A stretch of DNA of 47,483 nucleotides from Streptomyces sp. ISL-11 (GCF_018614525.1 NZ_JAGGOL010000098.1:1-47483), one strand, 5' to 3'. Counted from the first letter of the stretch, positions 1-8,545 are shown. Notes: generated by a model from the letters alone, not told the origin. Numbers and translations: made by a program.

Positions 1-9
1 GCCCCCACC

Positions 10-39
10 CCGGCCCCGGCGCACCCGCGCCGGGGCCGG
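10..39. terminator. GC-rich hairpin upstream of uvrC
   Basis: Arms 10-22 and 27-39 are perfect inverted repeats (13 bp) around a 4-nt ACCC loop. No T-run follows, as is usual for actinobacterial terminators. It probably ends transcription of a gene lying left of the window and insulates uvrC. Confidence 0.55.
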
Positions 40-41
40 CC

Positions 42-73
42 GGCGGGCCGGGGCCCAGGGGCCCCGGCCCGCC
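42..73. terminator. second GC-rich hairpin in tandem
   Basis: Arms 42-56 and 59-73 are complementary. The two central bases and the closing pair must open to make a loop, leaving about 14 bp of stem. It follows the 10-39 hairpin directly, so together they form a tandem terminator-like barrier before the uvrC promoter. Confidence 0.5.
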
Positions 74-106
74 CGGCTCCGAGGCGGAGTTGTCACTGCC
101 CGCAAG

Positions 107-112
107 TAGGGT
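107..112 (+). promoter_or_regulatory. uvrC -10 box (leaderless arrangement)
   Basis: TAGGGT fits the Streptomyces -10 consensus TAGRRT exactly. It ends 7 nt before the ATG at 120, which would place the transcription start on or next to the A of the ATG. No Shine-Dalgarno sequence lies at the right distance and no good -35 is visible. Confidence 0.5.
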
Positions 113-119
113 GTGTGAC

Positions 120-2186
120 ATGGCCGACCCCAGCAGCTACCGACCCAAGCCGGGACAGATCCCCGACTCGCCGGGGGTCTACAAATTCCGCGACGAGCAC
201 GGCCGCGTGATCTACGTCGGGAAGGCGAAGAGCCTGCGCCAGCGGCTCTCCTCGTACTTCCAGGACCTCGCCGGCCTGCACACCCGCACCCGCACCATGG
301 TCACCACGGCCGCCTCCGTCGAGTGGACCGTGGTCTCCACCGAGGTCGAGGCGCTCCAGCTCGAATACACCTGGATCAAGGAGTACGACCCGCGGTTCAA
401 CGTCAAGTACCGCGACGACAAGAGCTACCCCTCCCTCGCCGTCACCTTGGGCGAGGAGTTCCCCCGCGTCCAGGTCATGCGCGGCCCCAAGAAGAAGGGC
501 GTTCGCTACTTCGGCCCGTACGCCCACGCCTGGGCGATCCGCGAGACCGTCGACCTGATGCTGCGCGTCTTCCCCGTACGGACCTGCTCGGCCGGGGTGT
601 TCAAGCGCTCCGCCCAGATCGGCAGGCCCTGCCTCCTCGGCTACATCGGCAAGTGCTCCGCACCCTGCGTCGGCCGGGTCTCCCCCGAGGAGCACCGCGA
701 ACTGGCCGAGGACTTCTGCGACTTCATGGCCGGCCGCACCGGCACGTACCTGCGCCGCCTGGAGGAGCGCATGCACGAGGCCGCCGAGGAGATGGAGTAC
801 GAGAAGGCGGCCCGGCTGCGCGACGACATGGAGGCGCTCCGGCGCGCCATGGAGAAGAACGCCGTCGTCCTCGCCGACGCCACCGACGCCGACCTGATCG
901 CCGTCGCCGAGGACGAGTTGGAGGCCGCGGTCCAGATCTTCCACGTGCGCGGCGGGCGCGTGCGCGGCCAGCGCGGCTGGGTGACCGACAAGGTCGAGGC
1001 CGTCGACACCGCCGGCCTCGTCGAGCACGCCCTCCAGCAGCTCTACGGCGAGGAGAGGGGCGACGCGGTGCCCAAGGAGGTCCTCGTCCCCGCCCTGCCC
1101 GACCCCGTCGAGCCCGTCGCCCAGTGGCTCGGCGAGCGCCGCGGCGCCCGGGTCGACCTGCGCATCCCCCAGCGCGGCGACAAGAAGGACCTGATGGCCA
1201 CGGTCCAGCGCAACGCCCAGCAGGCCCTCGTCCTGCACAAGACCAGGCGCGCCTCGGACCTGACCACCCGCTCCCGCGCCCTGGAGGAGATCGCCGAGGC
1301 GCTCGGCCTGGACTCCGCGCCGCTGCGCATCGAGTGCTTCGACATCTCCCACCTCCAGGGGCAGGACGTGGTGGCCTCGATGGTCGTCTTCGAGGACGGC
1401 CTGGCCCGCAAGAGCGAGTACCGCCGCTTCCAGATCAAGGGTCGGGTCGGAGACACGCAGGTCTGGCACGGCGAAGGGCAGGACGACGTCCGCTCGATGC
1501 ACGAGGTCGTCGCCCGCCGCTTCCGCCGCTACCTCCGGGAGCAGCAGAAGGCGGGGGAGTGGTCCGAGGAGAACGCCGTCGCGGAGTCCGAGGCGGCCGG
1601 GGAAGCGGTCGTGGGAACGGTCGTGGAACCCGGGGAGACCGAAGGGACGGCCGGCCCCCGGACCGACGACGGACGGCCCAAGCGCTTCGCCTACCCGCCG
1701 CAGCTCGTCGTGGTCGACGGCGGGCAGCCCCAGGTGGCGGCCGCCCGCCGGGCCCTGGACGAGCTCGGCATCACCGATGTGGCCGTCTGCGGCCTCGCCA
1801 AGCGCCTGGAGGAGGTCTGGCTGCCCGACGACGACGATCCCGTCGTCCTGCCGCGCACCAGCGAGGGCCTCTACCTCCTCCAGCGGGTCCGTGACGAGGC
1901 GCACCGCTTCGCCATCGCCTACCAGCGCAGCAAGCGCTCCAAGGTGCTGCGGTCCGGGCCGCTCGACGCCGTCGCCGGCCTCGGCGACACGCGCAAGAAG
2001 GCGCTGCTCAAGCACTTCGGATCGGTGAAGCGGCTGCGGGCCGCCACGGTCGAGCAGATCTGCGAAACGCCCGGCATCGGCCGCAAGACGGCGGAGACGA
2101 TCGCCGCGGCCCTCGCCGCCGCGGCCCCGCCCGCCCCCGCCGTCAACACCGCGACGGGCGAGATCATGGACGATGCGGAGGAATGA
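120..2186 (+). CDS. uvrC: UvrABC system protein C, excision endonuclease subunit
   Basis: Nucleotide excision repair endonuclease that makes the 3' and 5' incisions around a UvrB-bound lesion. The 688-residue product starts with a GIY-YIG nuclease domain (GVY at 19-21, YVG at 32-34). A four-cysteine set follows at C156, C171, C179 and C183, whose spacing resembles the Fe-S ligands described for UvrC. The UvrB-binding UVR helix pair is at about 214-247. Next comes the RNase H-like second nuclease domain with the FDISHLQG motif, and two C-terminal helix-hairpin-helix motifs (GLGDTRKKALLKHFG and ETPGIGRKTAETI). An acidic, low-complexity insert of about 35 residues (near 490-525) splits the nuclease domain, a common actinobacterial feature. 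ATG 120 is preferred over the in-frame upstream start at 90 because TAGGGT lies 7 nt before it and MADPSSYRP fits the family N-terminus. Confidence 0.97.
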   Translation: MADPSSYRPKPGQIPDSPGVYKFRDEHGRVIYVGKAKSLRQRLSSYFQDLAGLHTRTRTMVTTAASVEWTVVSTEVEALQLEYTWIKEYDPRFNVKYRDDKSYPSLAVTLGEEFPRVQVMRGPKKKGVRYFGPYAHAWAIRETVDLMLRVFPVRTCSAGVFKRSAQIGRPCLLGYIGKCSAPCVGRVSPEEHRELAEDFCDFMAGRTGTYLRRLEERMHEAAEEMEYEKAARLRDDMEALRRAMEKNAVVLADATDADLIAVAEDELEAAVQIFHVRGGRVRGQRGWVTDKVEAVDTAGLVEHALQQLYGEERGDAVPKEVLVPALPDPVEPVAQWLGERRGARVDLRIPQRGDKKDLMATVQRNAQQALVLHKTRRASDLTTRSRALEEIAEALGLDSAPLRIECFDISHLQGQDVVASMVVFEDGLARKSEYRRFQIKGRVGDTQVWHGEGQDDVRSMHEVVARRFRRYLREQQKAGEWSEENAVAESEAAGEAVVGTVVEPGETEGTAGPRTDDGRPKRFAYPPQLVVVDGGQPQVAAARRALDELGITDVAVCGLAKRLEEVWLPDDDDPVVLPRTSEGLYLLQRVRDEAHRFAIAYQRSKRSKVLRSGPLDAVAGLGDTRKKALLKHFGSVKRLRAATVEQICETPGIGRKTAETIAAALAAAAPPAPAVNTATGEIMDDAEE

Positions 2187-2316
2187 TGGACACGGACGGC
2201 AGCGTCCGCGGCCGCCCGCGCCGGGGGACGGGCGTGCGGGTCATGGACACCGGCAGACCGCAGTATGGAGGACGGGGCCGCAATCGCGGCGCCGTCGGCA
2301 GAACGGGGGCAGCAGC

Positions 2317-3249
2317 ATGACCGGGACCGATCGAGACGGAGCACAGGTGAGTACGGGCACGACGGCGGACGCGGCCGGTGAGACGGCGGGCATCCCCGAA
2401 CTGGTGATCATCTCCGGCATGTCGGGGGCGGGCCGCAGCACCGCCGCCAAGTGTCTGGAGGACCTCGGCTGGTTCGTCGTGGACAACCTGCCGCCCGCCC
2501 TGATCCCCACCATGGTGGACCTCGGCGCCCGCTCGCAGGGCAATGTGGCCCGTATCGCCGTGGTCGTGGACGTCCGCGGCCGGCGCTTCTTCGACAACCT
2601 CAGGGAGTCCCTCGCGGACCTGGCCGCCAAGAAGGTCAAGCGGCGCGTGATCTTCCTGGAGGCGTCCGACGACGCCCTGGTGCGCCGCTTCGAGTCGGTG
2701 CGCCGCCCGCACCCCCTCCAGGGCTCCGGGCGCATCGTCGACGGCATCGCCGCCGAGCGCGACCTGCTGCGCGAGCTGAGGGGCGACGCCGACCTGGTGA
2801 TCGACACCTCCAGCCTCAACGTCCACGAGCTGCGCGCCAAGATGGACGCCCAGTTCGCCGGCGAGGAGGAGCCGGAGCTGCGCGCCACCGTCATGTCCTT
2901 CGGTTACAAGTACGGTCTGCCCGTCGACGCCGACCTGGTGGTGGACTGCCGCTTCCTGCCCAACCCGCACTGGGTCCCGGAGCTGCGCCCCTTCACCGGC
3001 CTCAACGAGGAGGTCTCGGGCTACGTCTTCAACCAGCCCGGCGCCAAGGAGTTCCTCGACCGCTACACCGAGCTGCTCCAGCTCATCGCCGCGGGCTACC
3101 GCCGCGAGGGCAAGCGCTACGTGACCATCGCGGTCGGCTGCACCGGCGGCAAGCACCGCTCCGTCGCGATGTCCGAGAAGCTCGCCCACCGTCTGGTCTC
3201 GGAGGGTGTCGAGACCGTCGTCGTCCACCGGGACATGGGGCGCGAGTGA
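2317..3249 (+). CDS. rapZ: RNase adapter protein RapZ (YvcJ family P-loop nucleotide-binding protein)
   Basis: P-loop ATPase/GTPase of the RapZ/YvcJ family. In E. coli, RapZ delivers a small RNA to RNase E to control amino-sugar synthesis; the actinobacterial role is not well defined. The 310-residue product has Walker A GMSGAGRST at 34-42, with Arg where Lys is usual. The family's C-terminal motif IAVGCTGGKHRSVAMSE is present. ATG 2317 follows GGGGGCAGCAGC. An in-frame GTG at 2347 has a better-placed GGAG and is a real alternative start. The gene overlaps yvcK by 4 nt (GTGA), so translational coupling is likely. The 130-bp gap after uvrC contains two TGGACAC words (GACAC at 2189 and 2246) that resemble the short WhiA target, though so short a match could be chance. 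Confidence 0.95.
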   Translation: MTGTDRDGAQVSTGTTADAAGETAGIPELVIISGMSGAGRSTAAKCLEDLGWFVVDNLPPALIPTMVDLGARSQGNVARIAVVVDVRGRRFFDNLRESLADLAAKKVKRRVIFLEASDDALVRRFESVRRPHPLQGSGRIVDGIAAERDLLRELRGDADLVIDTSSLNVHELRAKMDAQFAGEEEPELRATVMSFGYKYGLPVDADLVVDCRFLPNPHWVPELRPFTGLNEEVSGYVFNQPGAKEFLDRYTELLQLIAAGYRREGKRYVTIAVGCTGGKHRSVAMSEKLAHRLVSEGVETVVVHRDMGRE

Positions 3250-4298
3250 CCAGCCGTTCGTTCCGGCTGCGCCGGGTCCGCCGTCTCGTCCCCAGCCGCG
3301 GCAGCAGCCGGGGGAACGGGCGTGCGGGCCGTGGCGCGCAGCCCAAGGTCGTCGCCCTCGGCGGCGGCCACGGCCTGTCGGCGTCGCTCACGGCGCTGCG
3401 CCGGATCACCGGTGACCTGACGGCCGTCGTCACCGTCGCCGACGACGGCGGCTCCAGCGGTCGCCTCCGCGACGAGCTGGGCGTGCTGCCCCCCGGGGAC
3501 CTGCGCAAGGCCCTCGCCGCGCTGTGCGGCGACGACGACTGGGGCCAGACCTGGGCCCGGGTGATCAAGCACCGCTTCGCCAGCGAGGGCGACCTGCACG
3601 GCCACGCCGTCGGCAATCTCCTGATCGTCGCCCTGTGGGAGCAGCTCGGCGACCACGTCCAGGCCCTGGACCTGGTCGGCAAGCTGCTCGGCGCGCACGG
3701 CCGGGTGCTGCCCATGTCGGCGGTGCCGCTGGAGCTCCAGGCACTCGTACGGGGCCACGACCCGGCCGAGCCGGAGGCGATCAGCACGGTCCGAGGCCAG
3801 GCCACGGTGGCGCTCACCCCCGGCGAGGTGCAGTCCGTGCACGTGGTGCCGGAGGACCCGCCGGCCGTGCCGGAGGCCGTCGAGGCGGTGCTGGACGCGG
3901 ACTGGGTGGTGCTCGGTCCCGGCTCCTGGTTCTCCTCCGTCATCCCCCACCTGCTGGTGCCCGAGCTCCTCGCCGCGCTCCAGCAGACCAAGGCCCGGCG
4001 GGTGCTCTCGCTGAACCTCGCGCCGCAGCCCGGTGAAACAGATGGCTTCTCCCCGCAGCGTCATTTGGAGGTTTTGGCCCGACACGCCCCTAAACTCGCC
4101 CTGGACGTGGTGCTGGCCGACGAGGCCGCCGTGCCCGACCGCGAGAGCCTCACCGACGCCGCCAAGCGGCTGGGGGCCGCGGTCGAGCTGGCGCCGGTCG
4201 CCGCTCCCGACGGCTCCCCGACACACGACCCGGAGCTGTTGGCCGCCGCGTACGACCGTATTTTTCGGATGCATGGAAGGATCGGCCCATGGCGATGA
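3246..4298 (+). CDS. yvcK: YvcK/CofD-like protein (gluconeogenesis factor family)
   Basis: Member of the YvcK family, structurally related to CofD. In Bacillus and mycobacteria these proteins bind UDP-sugars and are needed for cell-wall homeostasis on gluconeogenic carbon. The 350-residue product has a basic, probably disordered first 30 residues, then the nucleotide-binding loop GGGHG at 39-43, VTVADDGGSSGRLRDE, and GNLLIVALWEQLGD. The conserved C-terminal phrase LVLGPGSWFSSVIPHLLVPE appears here as VVLGPGSWFSSV. The GTG start overlaps the rapZ stop (GTGA), and the gene overlaps whiA by 10 nt. The 3' part, near 4040-4100, is locally less GC-rich and contains a candidate internal whiA promoter. 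Confidence 0.93.
   Translation: MTSRSFRLRRVRRLVPSRGSSRGNGRAGRGAQPKVVALGGGHGLSASLTALRRITGDLTAVVTVADDGGSSGRLRDELGVLPPGDLRKALAALCGDDDWGQTWARVIKHRFASEGDLHGHAVGNLLIVALWEQLGDHVQALDLVGKLLGAHGRVLPMSAVPLELQALVRGHDPAEPEAISTVRGQATVALTPGEVQSVHVVPEDPPAVPEAVEAVLDADWVVLGPGSWFSSVIPHLLVPELLAALQQTKARRVLSLNLAPQPGETDGFSPQRHLEVLARHAPKLALDVVLADEAAVPDRESLTDAAKRLGAAVELAPVAAPDGSPTHDPELLAAAYDRIFRMHGRIGPWR
4081..4096 (+). promoter_or_regulatory. candidate internal whiA promoter with GACAC word
   Basis: Inside the 3' end of yvcK, GACAC (4081-4085) is followed 5 nt later by the -10-like TAAACT (4091-4096), in a locally AT-richer stretch. WhiA is known to recognise GACAC, and S. coelicolor whiA is reported to have a developmentally induced promoter inside the upstream gene. 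Assigning this exact spot is inference. Confidence 0.4.
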
Positions 4299-5296
4299 CG
4301 GCAGCGGTGAAGGATGAAATCTCCCGGCTCCCCGTCACCCGGACCTGCTGCCGGAAAGCGGAGGTCTCGGCGATCCTGCGGTTCGCGGGCGGTCTGCATC
4401 TGGTCAGCGGGCGGATCGTGATCGAGGCGGAGCTGGACACCGGGATCGCCGCCCGGCGGCTGCGCAAGGACATCCTGGAGATCTTCGGACACGCCTCCGA
4501 CCTGGTGGTGATGGCCCCCGGCGGGCTGCGGCGCGGCAGCCGGTACGTGGTGCGGGTGGTGGCGGGCGGTGACCAGCTCGCACGCCAGACCGGCCTGGTC
4601 GACGGCCGCGGCCGGCCGATCCGTGGCCTGCCGCCACAGGTCGTCTCCGGGGCCACCTGCGACGCCGAGGCGGCGTGGCGGGGCGCGTTCCTGGCCCACG
4701 GCTCCCTCACCGAGCCGGGCCGCTCCTCCTCCCTGGAGGTCACCTGCCCCGGCCCGGAGGCAGCCCTCGCCCTGGTCGGCGCGGCCCGCCGGCTCCAGAT
4801 CGCGGCCAAGGCCCGCGAGGTGCGCGGCGTCGACCGTGTCGTCGTCCGCGACGGTGACGCCATCGGCGCGCTGTTGACGCGGCTGGGCGCGCACGAATCG
4901 GTGCTCGCCTGGGAGGAGCGCCGGATGCGCCGCGAGGTGCGGGCCACCGCCAACCGCCTGGCCAACTTCGACGACGCCAACCTGCGCCGCTCGGCGCGCG
5001 CCGCGGTCGCCGCGGGTGCCCGGGTCCAGCGGGCGCTGGAGATCCTCGGCGAGGAGGTGCCCGAGCACCTCGCCGCTGCCGGCCGGCTGCGCATGGAGCA
5101 CAAGCAGGCTTCCCTGGAGGAGCTGGGCGCCCTCGCCGACCCGCCGCTCACCAAGGACGCGGTCGCCGGGCGGATCCGTCGGCTGCTGGCCATGGCCGAC
5201 AAGCGTGCCCAGGACCTCGGCATCCCGGGCACCGAGTCCAACCTCTCCGACCTGTCGGATCTGTCCGAGGAGATGGCCGAGGGCCTGGTCGGCTGA
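4289..5296 (+). CDS. whiA: sporulation transcription regulator WhiA
   Basis: DNA-binding regulator that, with WhiB, switches aerial hyphae to sporulation septation in Streptomyces. The 335-residue product has the degenerate LAGLIDADG-homing-endonuclease-like N-terminal half (TRTCCRKAEVSAILRF, RRGSRYVVRV) and the C-terminal helix-turn-helix (SLEELGALADPPLTKDAVAGRIRRLLA). ATG 4289 overlaps yvcK; ATG 4295 is a second possibility. The C-terminus carries a short duplicated LSD element (NLSDLSDLSEEM) before the usual EEMAEGL ending. Expected control is autoregulation from the internal promoter in yvcK plus read-through from rapZ. A strong hairpin follows 18 nt after the stop. Confidence 0.97.
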   Translation: MAMTAAVKDEISRLPVTRTCCRKAEVSAILRFAGGLHLVSGRIVIEAELDTGIAARRLRKDILEIFGHASDLVVMAPGGLRRGSRYVVRVVAGGDQLARQTGLVDGRGRPIRGLPPQVVSGATCDAEAAWRGAFLAHGSLTEPGRSSSLEVTCPGPEAALALVGAARRLQIAAKAREVRGVDRVVVRDGDAIGALLTRLGAHESVLAWEERRMRREVRATANRLANFDDANLRRSARAAVAAGARVQRALEILGEEVPEHLAAAGRLRMEHKQASLEELGALADPPLTKDAVAGRIRRLLAMADKRAQDLGIPGTESNLSDLSDLSEEMAEGLVG

Positions 5297-5314
5297 CCTG
5301 CCCGGACGACGTGA

Positions 5315-5345
5315 CCGCCCCCGGTGCCCCGCGCGCCGGGGGCGG
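5315..5345 (+). terminator. whiA operon terminator
   Basis: Perfect 10-bp stem (5315-5324 with 5336-5345) and an 11-nt loop, just after the whiA stop. It probably ends the uvrC/rapZ-yvcK-whiA transcription unit. Confidence 0.65.
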
Positions 5346-5388
5346 CCGTGCGTCCGCTCCGGCGGTTTCCGTCCCCCTTGCGGCGGTA

Positions 5389-5421
5389 TTGACATGATCA
5401 TGCAGTATCGCCAGCCTGGCG
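5389..5421 (+). promoter_or_regulatory. promoter/operator region of the secreted carboxypeptidase
   Basis: A consensus -35 TTGACA (5389-5394) runs into a perfect palindrome CATGATCATG (5393-5402). It is followed by a second perfect inverted repeat CGCCAG-C-CTGGCG (5409-5421). The second palindrome occupies the -10 position for a 16-18 bp spacer, and no standard -10 hexamer is visible there. This is what a repressed or activator-dependent promoter would look like. Confidence 0.5.
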
Positions 5422-5460
5422 GACGTGCACTGACGTGACGGACAACAGCAAGGGGGGCTC

Positions 5461-8430
5461 ATGAGACGCAGAACGAGATCGTTCGCGGGACCGATGGCGG
5501 TGGCTTCGCTGGTCATCGGAGGGCTGGCCGCGGCACCCTTCGCCCAGGCACAGCCCACCGCCGGCACCCCCGGCCCCACCGCGGACGCCAAGGAGCTGTC
5601 CGTATGGACCGCCCAGGTCACCGCCGCCCAGGTCCCGCTCCTGCTCAAGGCGGGCGTCGACGGGCACGAGCTGGGCGAGCGGATCACCGCCGGCCGCACC
5701 GGCCCGGTCGAGCTGACCCTCACCGGCGAGCAGGCCGGCGCGCTGCGCCGGCAGGGCGTGGACCTCGCCGAGAAGCGCCTGTCCCGCACGGTCCAGGAGC
5801 GGCTCCAGGCCGCGGGCGACGGCGTCTTCCGCCCGTACAGCGGCGAGCGCGGACTCAAACGGGAGATCACCGACACCGCCGCGGCGCACCCGGGTCTGAC
5901 CAAGGTCGTCAGCATCGGCAAGACCGTGCGCGGCCAGGACATCCTCGCCCTGAAGGTGACCAAGGACGCCGGGCGGACCCGCGACGGCGACAAGCCCGCC
6001 GTGCTCTACATGTCCAACCAGCACGCCCGGGAGTGGATCACGCCGGAGATGACCCGGCGGCTGATGCACCACTACCTCGACGGCTACGGCAAGGACAAGC
6101 GGATCACCCAGCTGGTGGACCGGTCCGAGCTGTGGTTCCTGCTCTCCGCCAACCCGGACGGCTACGACTACACCTTCCAGAGCCCCGCCACCCGGCTGTG
6201 GCGCAAGAACCTGCGCGACAACGACGGAGACGGCAAGATCGCCCCCGGCGACGGCGTCGACCTCAACCGCAACTTCTCCTATAAATGGGGCTACGACAAC
6301 GAGGGTTCCTCCCCCCGCCCGGCCTCCGAGACCTACCGCGGCCCCGCGCCCGCCTCCGAGCCGGAGACGAAGGCCCTCGACGCCTTCCAGAAGCGCGTCC
6401 ACTTCCGCTACGCCGTCAACTACCACTCGGCGGCCGAACTCCTGCTCTACGGCGTCGGCTGGCAGGTCGCCACGCCCACCCCGGACGACGTCCTCTACCG
6501 TGCCCTGGCCGGCACCCCGCAGAAGTCCGCGATCCCCGGCTACCACCCCCAGCTCTCCTCCGAGCTCTACACCACCAACGGGGAGGCCGACGGCCACGCG
6601 TCCAACGTCAACGGGACGATGATGTTCACCCCGGAGATGTCGACCTGCCAGACGGCGTCCAAGGTGGACCCCGACGACCCCTGGAAGCCGGGTGACTGCC
6701 GCTCCGGCTTCACCTTCCCGGACGACGAGAAGCTGATCCAGCAGGAGTTCGCGAAGAACATCCCCTTCGCCCTCTCCGTCGCCGAGACCGCCGCCCACCC
6801 CGACCGCCCCGCGCCCTCGGCCGTGCTGACCGCCCCGGACCTCACGCCCCACCCCTTCGCGACCTCCTACGCGCGTGGCGAGGAACAGCCGGTCGCCGTG
6901 ACCGCCCGCAAGAGCCTGCGCGACAAGCGCCTCAACTACCGCGTCGACGGCGGCCGTACGCACACCGCGCCGCTGGAGGCGTGGGAGGGCGGCGACCGCT
7001 ACGGCGGCGAGGACAACCTCCACTTCGACCAGTACCGCGCCGACGTCGAGGGCGCCGACCCCGGCTCCACCGTGCGGGTCTGGTTCACCGCCCGTACCCG
7101 CGAGGGCAGGGCGACGGCCAGCGAGCCCTTCACCTACAAGGTCGCCGAACGGCCGCGCACCGACACCCTGGTCCTCGCCGACGAGGGCGGCACCACCCCC
7201 TCGGCCCACACCGCCGCGTACACCAAGGCCCTCGCCGCGGTCGGCCGCGAGGCCGCCGTGTGGGACGTCGCCCGCCAGGGCGCCCCGGACGCGCTCGGCG
7301 TGCTCGGCCACTTCACGACCGTCGTGTGGTACTCCGGCGCCAACACGCCCGGCGGCGCCACCCTGCTGGCCACGCGCGACTTCGTCAACGAGGGCGGCAA
7401 GCTCATCGCGGCCGGACCCCAGGCGGGCGGTGACGCACGGGTCGGCGAGGCCGACACCAACGACTTCAGCCAGTACTACCTGGGTTCGGGCGGACGCATC
7501 GCGCACTCGGCGCCCTCGCGCTTCACCGGCGCCGGCAAGCTCTCCGGCACCTCCGCCACCCTGGCCGCCCCCGCTGGCGCGCCGCCCATGACCGCCGGCG
7601 CCTACAGCTCCATCTCCGACGAACTGCCGCCCGCGGCCTTCCCGCGGTTCCGCAGCGAGGCCGCCGGCGACTACGTGGGCGTACGGTCCCCCTTCCAGCC
7701 GTACGAGGGCGCCTGGATGGCTGCCGCCCGGCACCAGGACAACGCCTGGATGCGGCTGACGCGGACCGTCGACCTGACCGGGGTCGCCGCCGCGGACAAG
7801 CCGAGCCTGGGATTCCGTCTCAGCCACGACACCGAGCGGGGCTACGACCACGCCGTCCTGGAGGCGCGCACGGCGGGCCGGGACGACTGGACCACCCTGC
7901 CCGACACGAATGGCGGAACCGGGCGGACCACGCCCACCGACTGCTCCGCCGCCGTCCACCTCCACCCGTTCCTCGGCCACTACCTCACCGTCGGTGACGA
8001 CACGTGCGAGCCCAAGGGCACCACGGGCGCCTGGCACAGCTTCACCGGCCCGACCACCGGATGGCGGCAGGTCTCCTTCGACCTGAGCGCCTACGCCGGC
8101 AAGAAGGCCGAGGTAGCGCTCTCCTACATCACCGACGGCGGTGACGGGGGCCGTGGGGTCTTCGCCGACAACGCCGCCCTGACCGTCGGCGGCACCGCCC
8201 GGCCCACCGAGGGGTTCGAGACCTCGCTGGGCGACTGGGCGACGCCCGGCGCACCGGCCGGCAGCCCCGGCAACACCGGAGACTGGGCGCGCTCACAAGA
8301 GCTCCTGCGCTTCTCCGCGGCCGTCACCACCCGCGACACCGTGCTGCTGGGCTTCGGCCTGGAGCAGGTCCCGGACGCCCGGGAACGCGCCACGCTCCTC
8401 GGCGCGGCCCTGCGCGCCATCGGCGGCTGA
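5461..8430 (+). CDS. secreted M14 family zinc carboxypeptidase
   Basis: Extracellular metallocarboxypeptidase of the carboxypeptidase A/T clan. The 989-residue product has a Sec signal peptide (RRR start, hydrophobic core about 11-28, cleavage near AQAQP at 30). An N-terminal pro-region follows to about residue 120, then the M14 catalytic domain. Zinc ligands are H188, E191 (HAREW) and H322 (NYHSAAE). The substrate Asn-Arg pair is N269-R270 (DLNRNFSYKWG) and the general base is E392 (FTPEMST). About 560 residues follow, with an immune-inhibitor-A-like region (near 560-700) and a jelly-roll or MAM-like beta region (about 720-900), probably for substrate or wall binding. AGGGGGG at 5451-5457 supports ATG 5461. 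The gene is monocistronic, with operator-like palindromes upstream and a terminator after it. Confidence 0.93.
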   Translation: MRRRTRSFAGPMAVASLVIGGLAAAPFAQAQPTAGTPGPTADAKELSVWTAQVTAAQVPLLLKAGVDGHELGERITAGRTGPVELTLTGEQAGALRRQGVDLAEKRLSRTVQERLQAAGDGVFRPYSGERGLKREITDTAAAHPGLTKVVSIGKTVRGQDILALKVTKDAGRTRDGDKPAVLYMSNQHAREWITPEMTRRLMHHYLDGYGKDKRITQLVDRSELWFLLSANPDGYDYTFQSPATRLWRKNLRDNDGDGKIAPGDGVDLNRNFSYKWGYDNEGSSPRPASETYRGPAPASEPETKALDAFQKRVHFRYAVNYHSAAELLLYGVGWQVATPTPDDVLYRALAGTPQKSAIPGYHPQLSSELYTTNGEADGHASNVNGTMMFTPEMSTCQTASKVDPDDPWKPGDCRSGFTFPDDEKLIQQEFAKNIPFALSVAETAAHPDRPAPSAVLTAPDLTPHPFATSYARGEEQPVAVTARKSLRDKRLNYRVDGGRTHTAPLEAWEGGDRYGGEDNLHFDQYRADVEGADPGSTVRVWFTARTREGRATASEPFTYKVAERPRTDTLVLADEGGTTPSAHTAAYTKALAAVGREAAVWDVARQGAPDALGVLGHFTTVVWYSGANTPGGATLLATRDFVNEGGKLIAAGPQAGGDARVGEADTNDFSQYYLGSGGRIAHSAPSRFTGAGKLSGTSATLAAPAGAPPMTAGAYSSISDELPPAAFPRFRSEAAGDYVGVRSPFQPYEGAWMAAARHQDNAWMRLTRTVDLTGVAAADKPSLGFRLSHDTERGYDHAVLEARTAGRDDWTTLPDTNGGTGRTTPTDCSAAVHLHPFLGHYLTVGDDTCEPKGTTGAWHSFTGPTTGWRQVSFDLSAYAGKKAEVALSYITDGGDGGRGVFADNAALTVGGTARPTEGFETSLGDWATPGAPAGSPGNTGDWARSQELLRFSAAVTTRDTVLLGFGLEQVPDARERATLLGAALRAIGG

Positions 8431-8441
8431 CACCCGCCACC

Positions 8442-8474
8442 GCGCGGCCCCGGGGCCCGGCCCCGAGGCCGCGC
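8442..8474 (+). terminator. carboxypeptidase gene terminator
   Basis: Stem GCGCGGCC (8442-8449) with GGCCGCGC (8467-8474). One mismatch separates it from a further 5 bp inside, with a 5-nt loop. It lies 11 nt after the stop codon. Confidence 0.65.
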
Positions 8475-8539
8475 AATTGTGCCTGAGCCCGCCCACTTGT
8501 GCAAGACCCCTAAATGTCACACACCCCCCTGCTTAGAGG

Positions 8540-8545
8540 TAGGGT
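8540..8545 (+). promoter_or_regulatory. gap -10 box
   Basis: TAGGGT matches TAGRRT exactly and lies 70 nt before the gap start codon. The -35 is weak (TGTCAC or GTCACA near 8515-8521). Two copies of TTGTGC, at 8477 and 8497 (20 bp apart, same face of the helix), lie upstream and could bind a regulator. Confidence 0.5.

Noticed and set aside
2173..2316. N-terminal extension of RapZ from an ATG at 2173
   Set aside because: It would overlap uvrC and add 48 Arg/Pro/Gly-rich residues not expected in the family.
5398..8037. 879-codon open frame on the minus strand opposite the carboxypeptidase gene
   Set aside because: Its translation is a Gly/Val/Ala/Leu/Arg-rich shadow produced by high third-position GC. 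It has no domain pattern, and the plus-strand M14 protease is clear.
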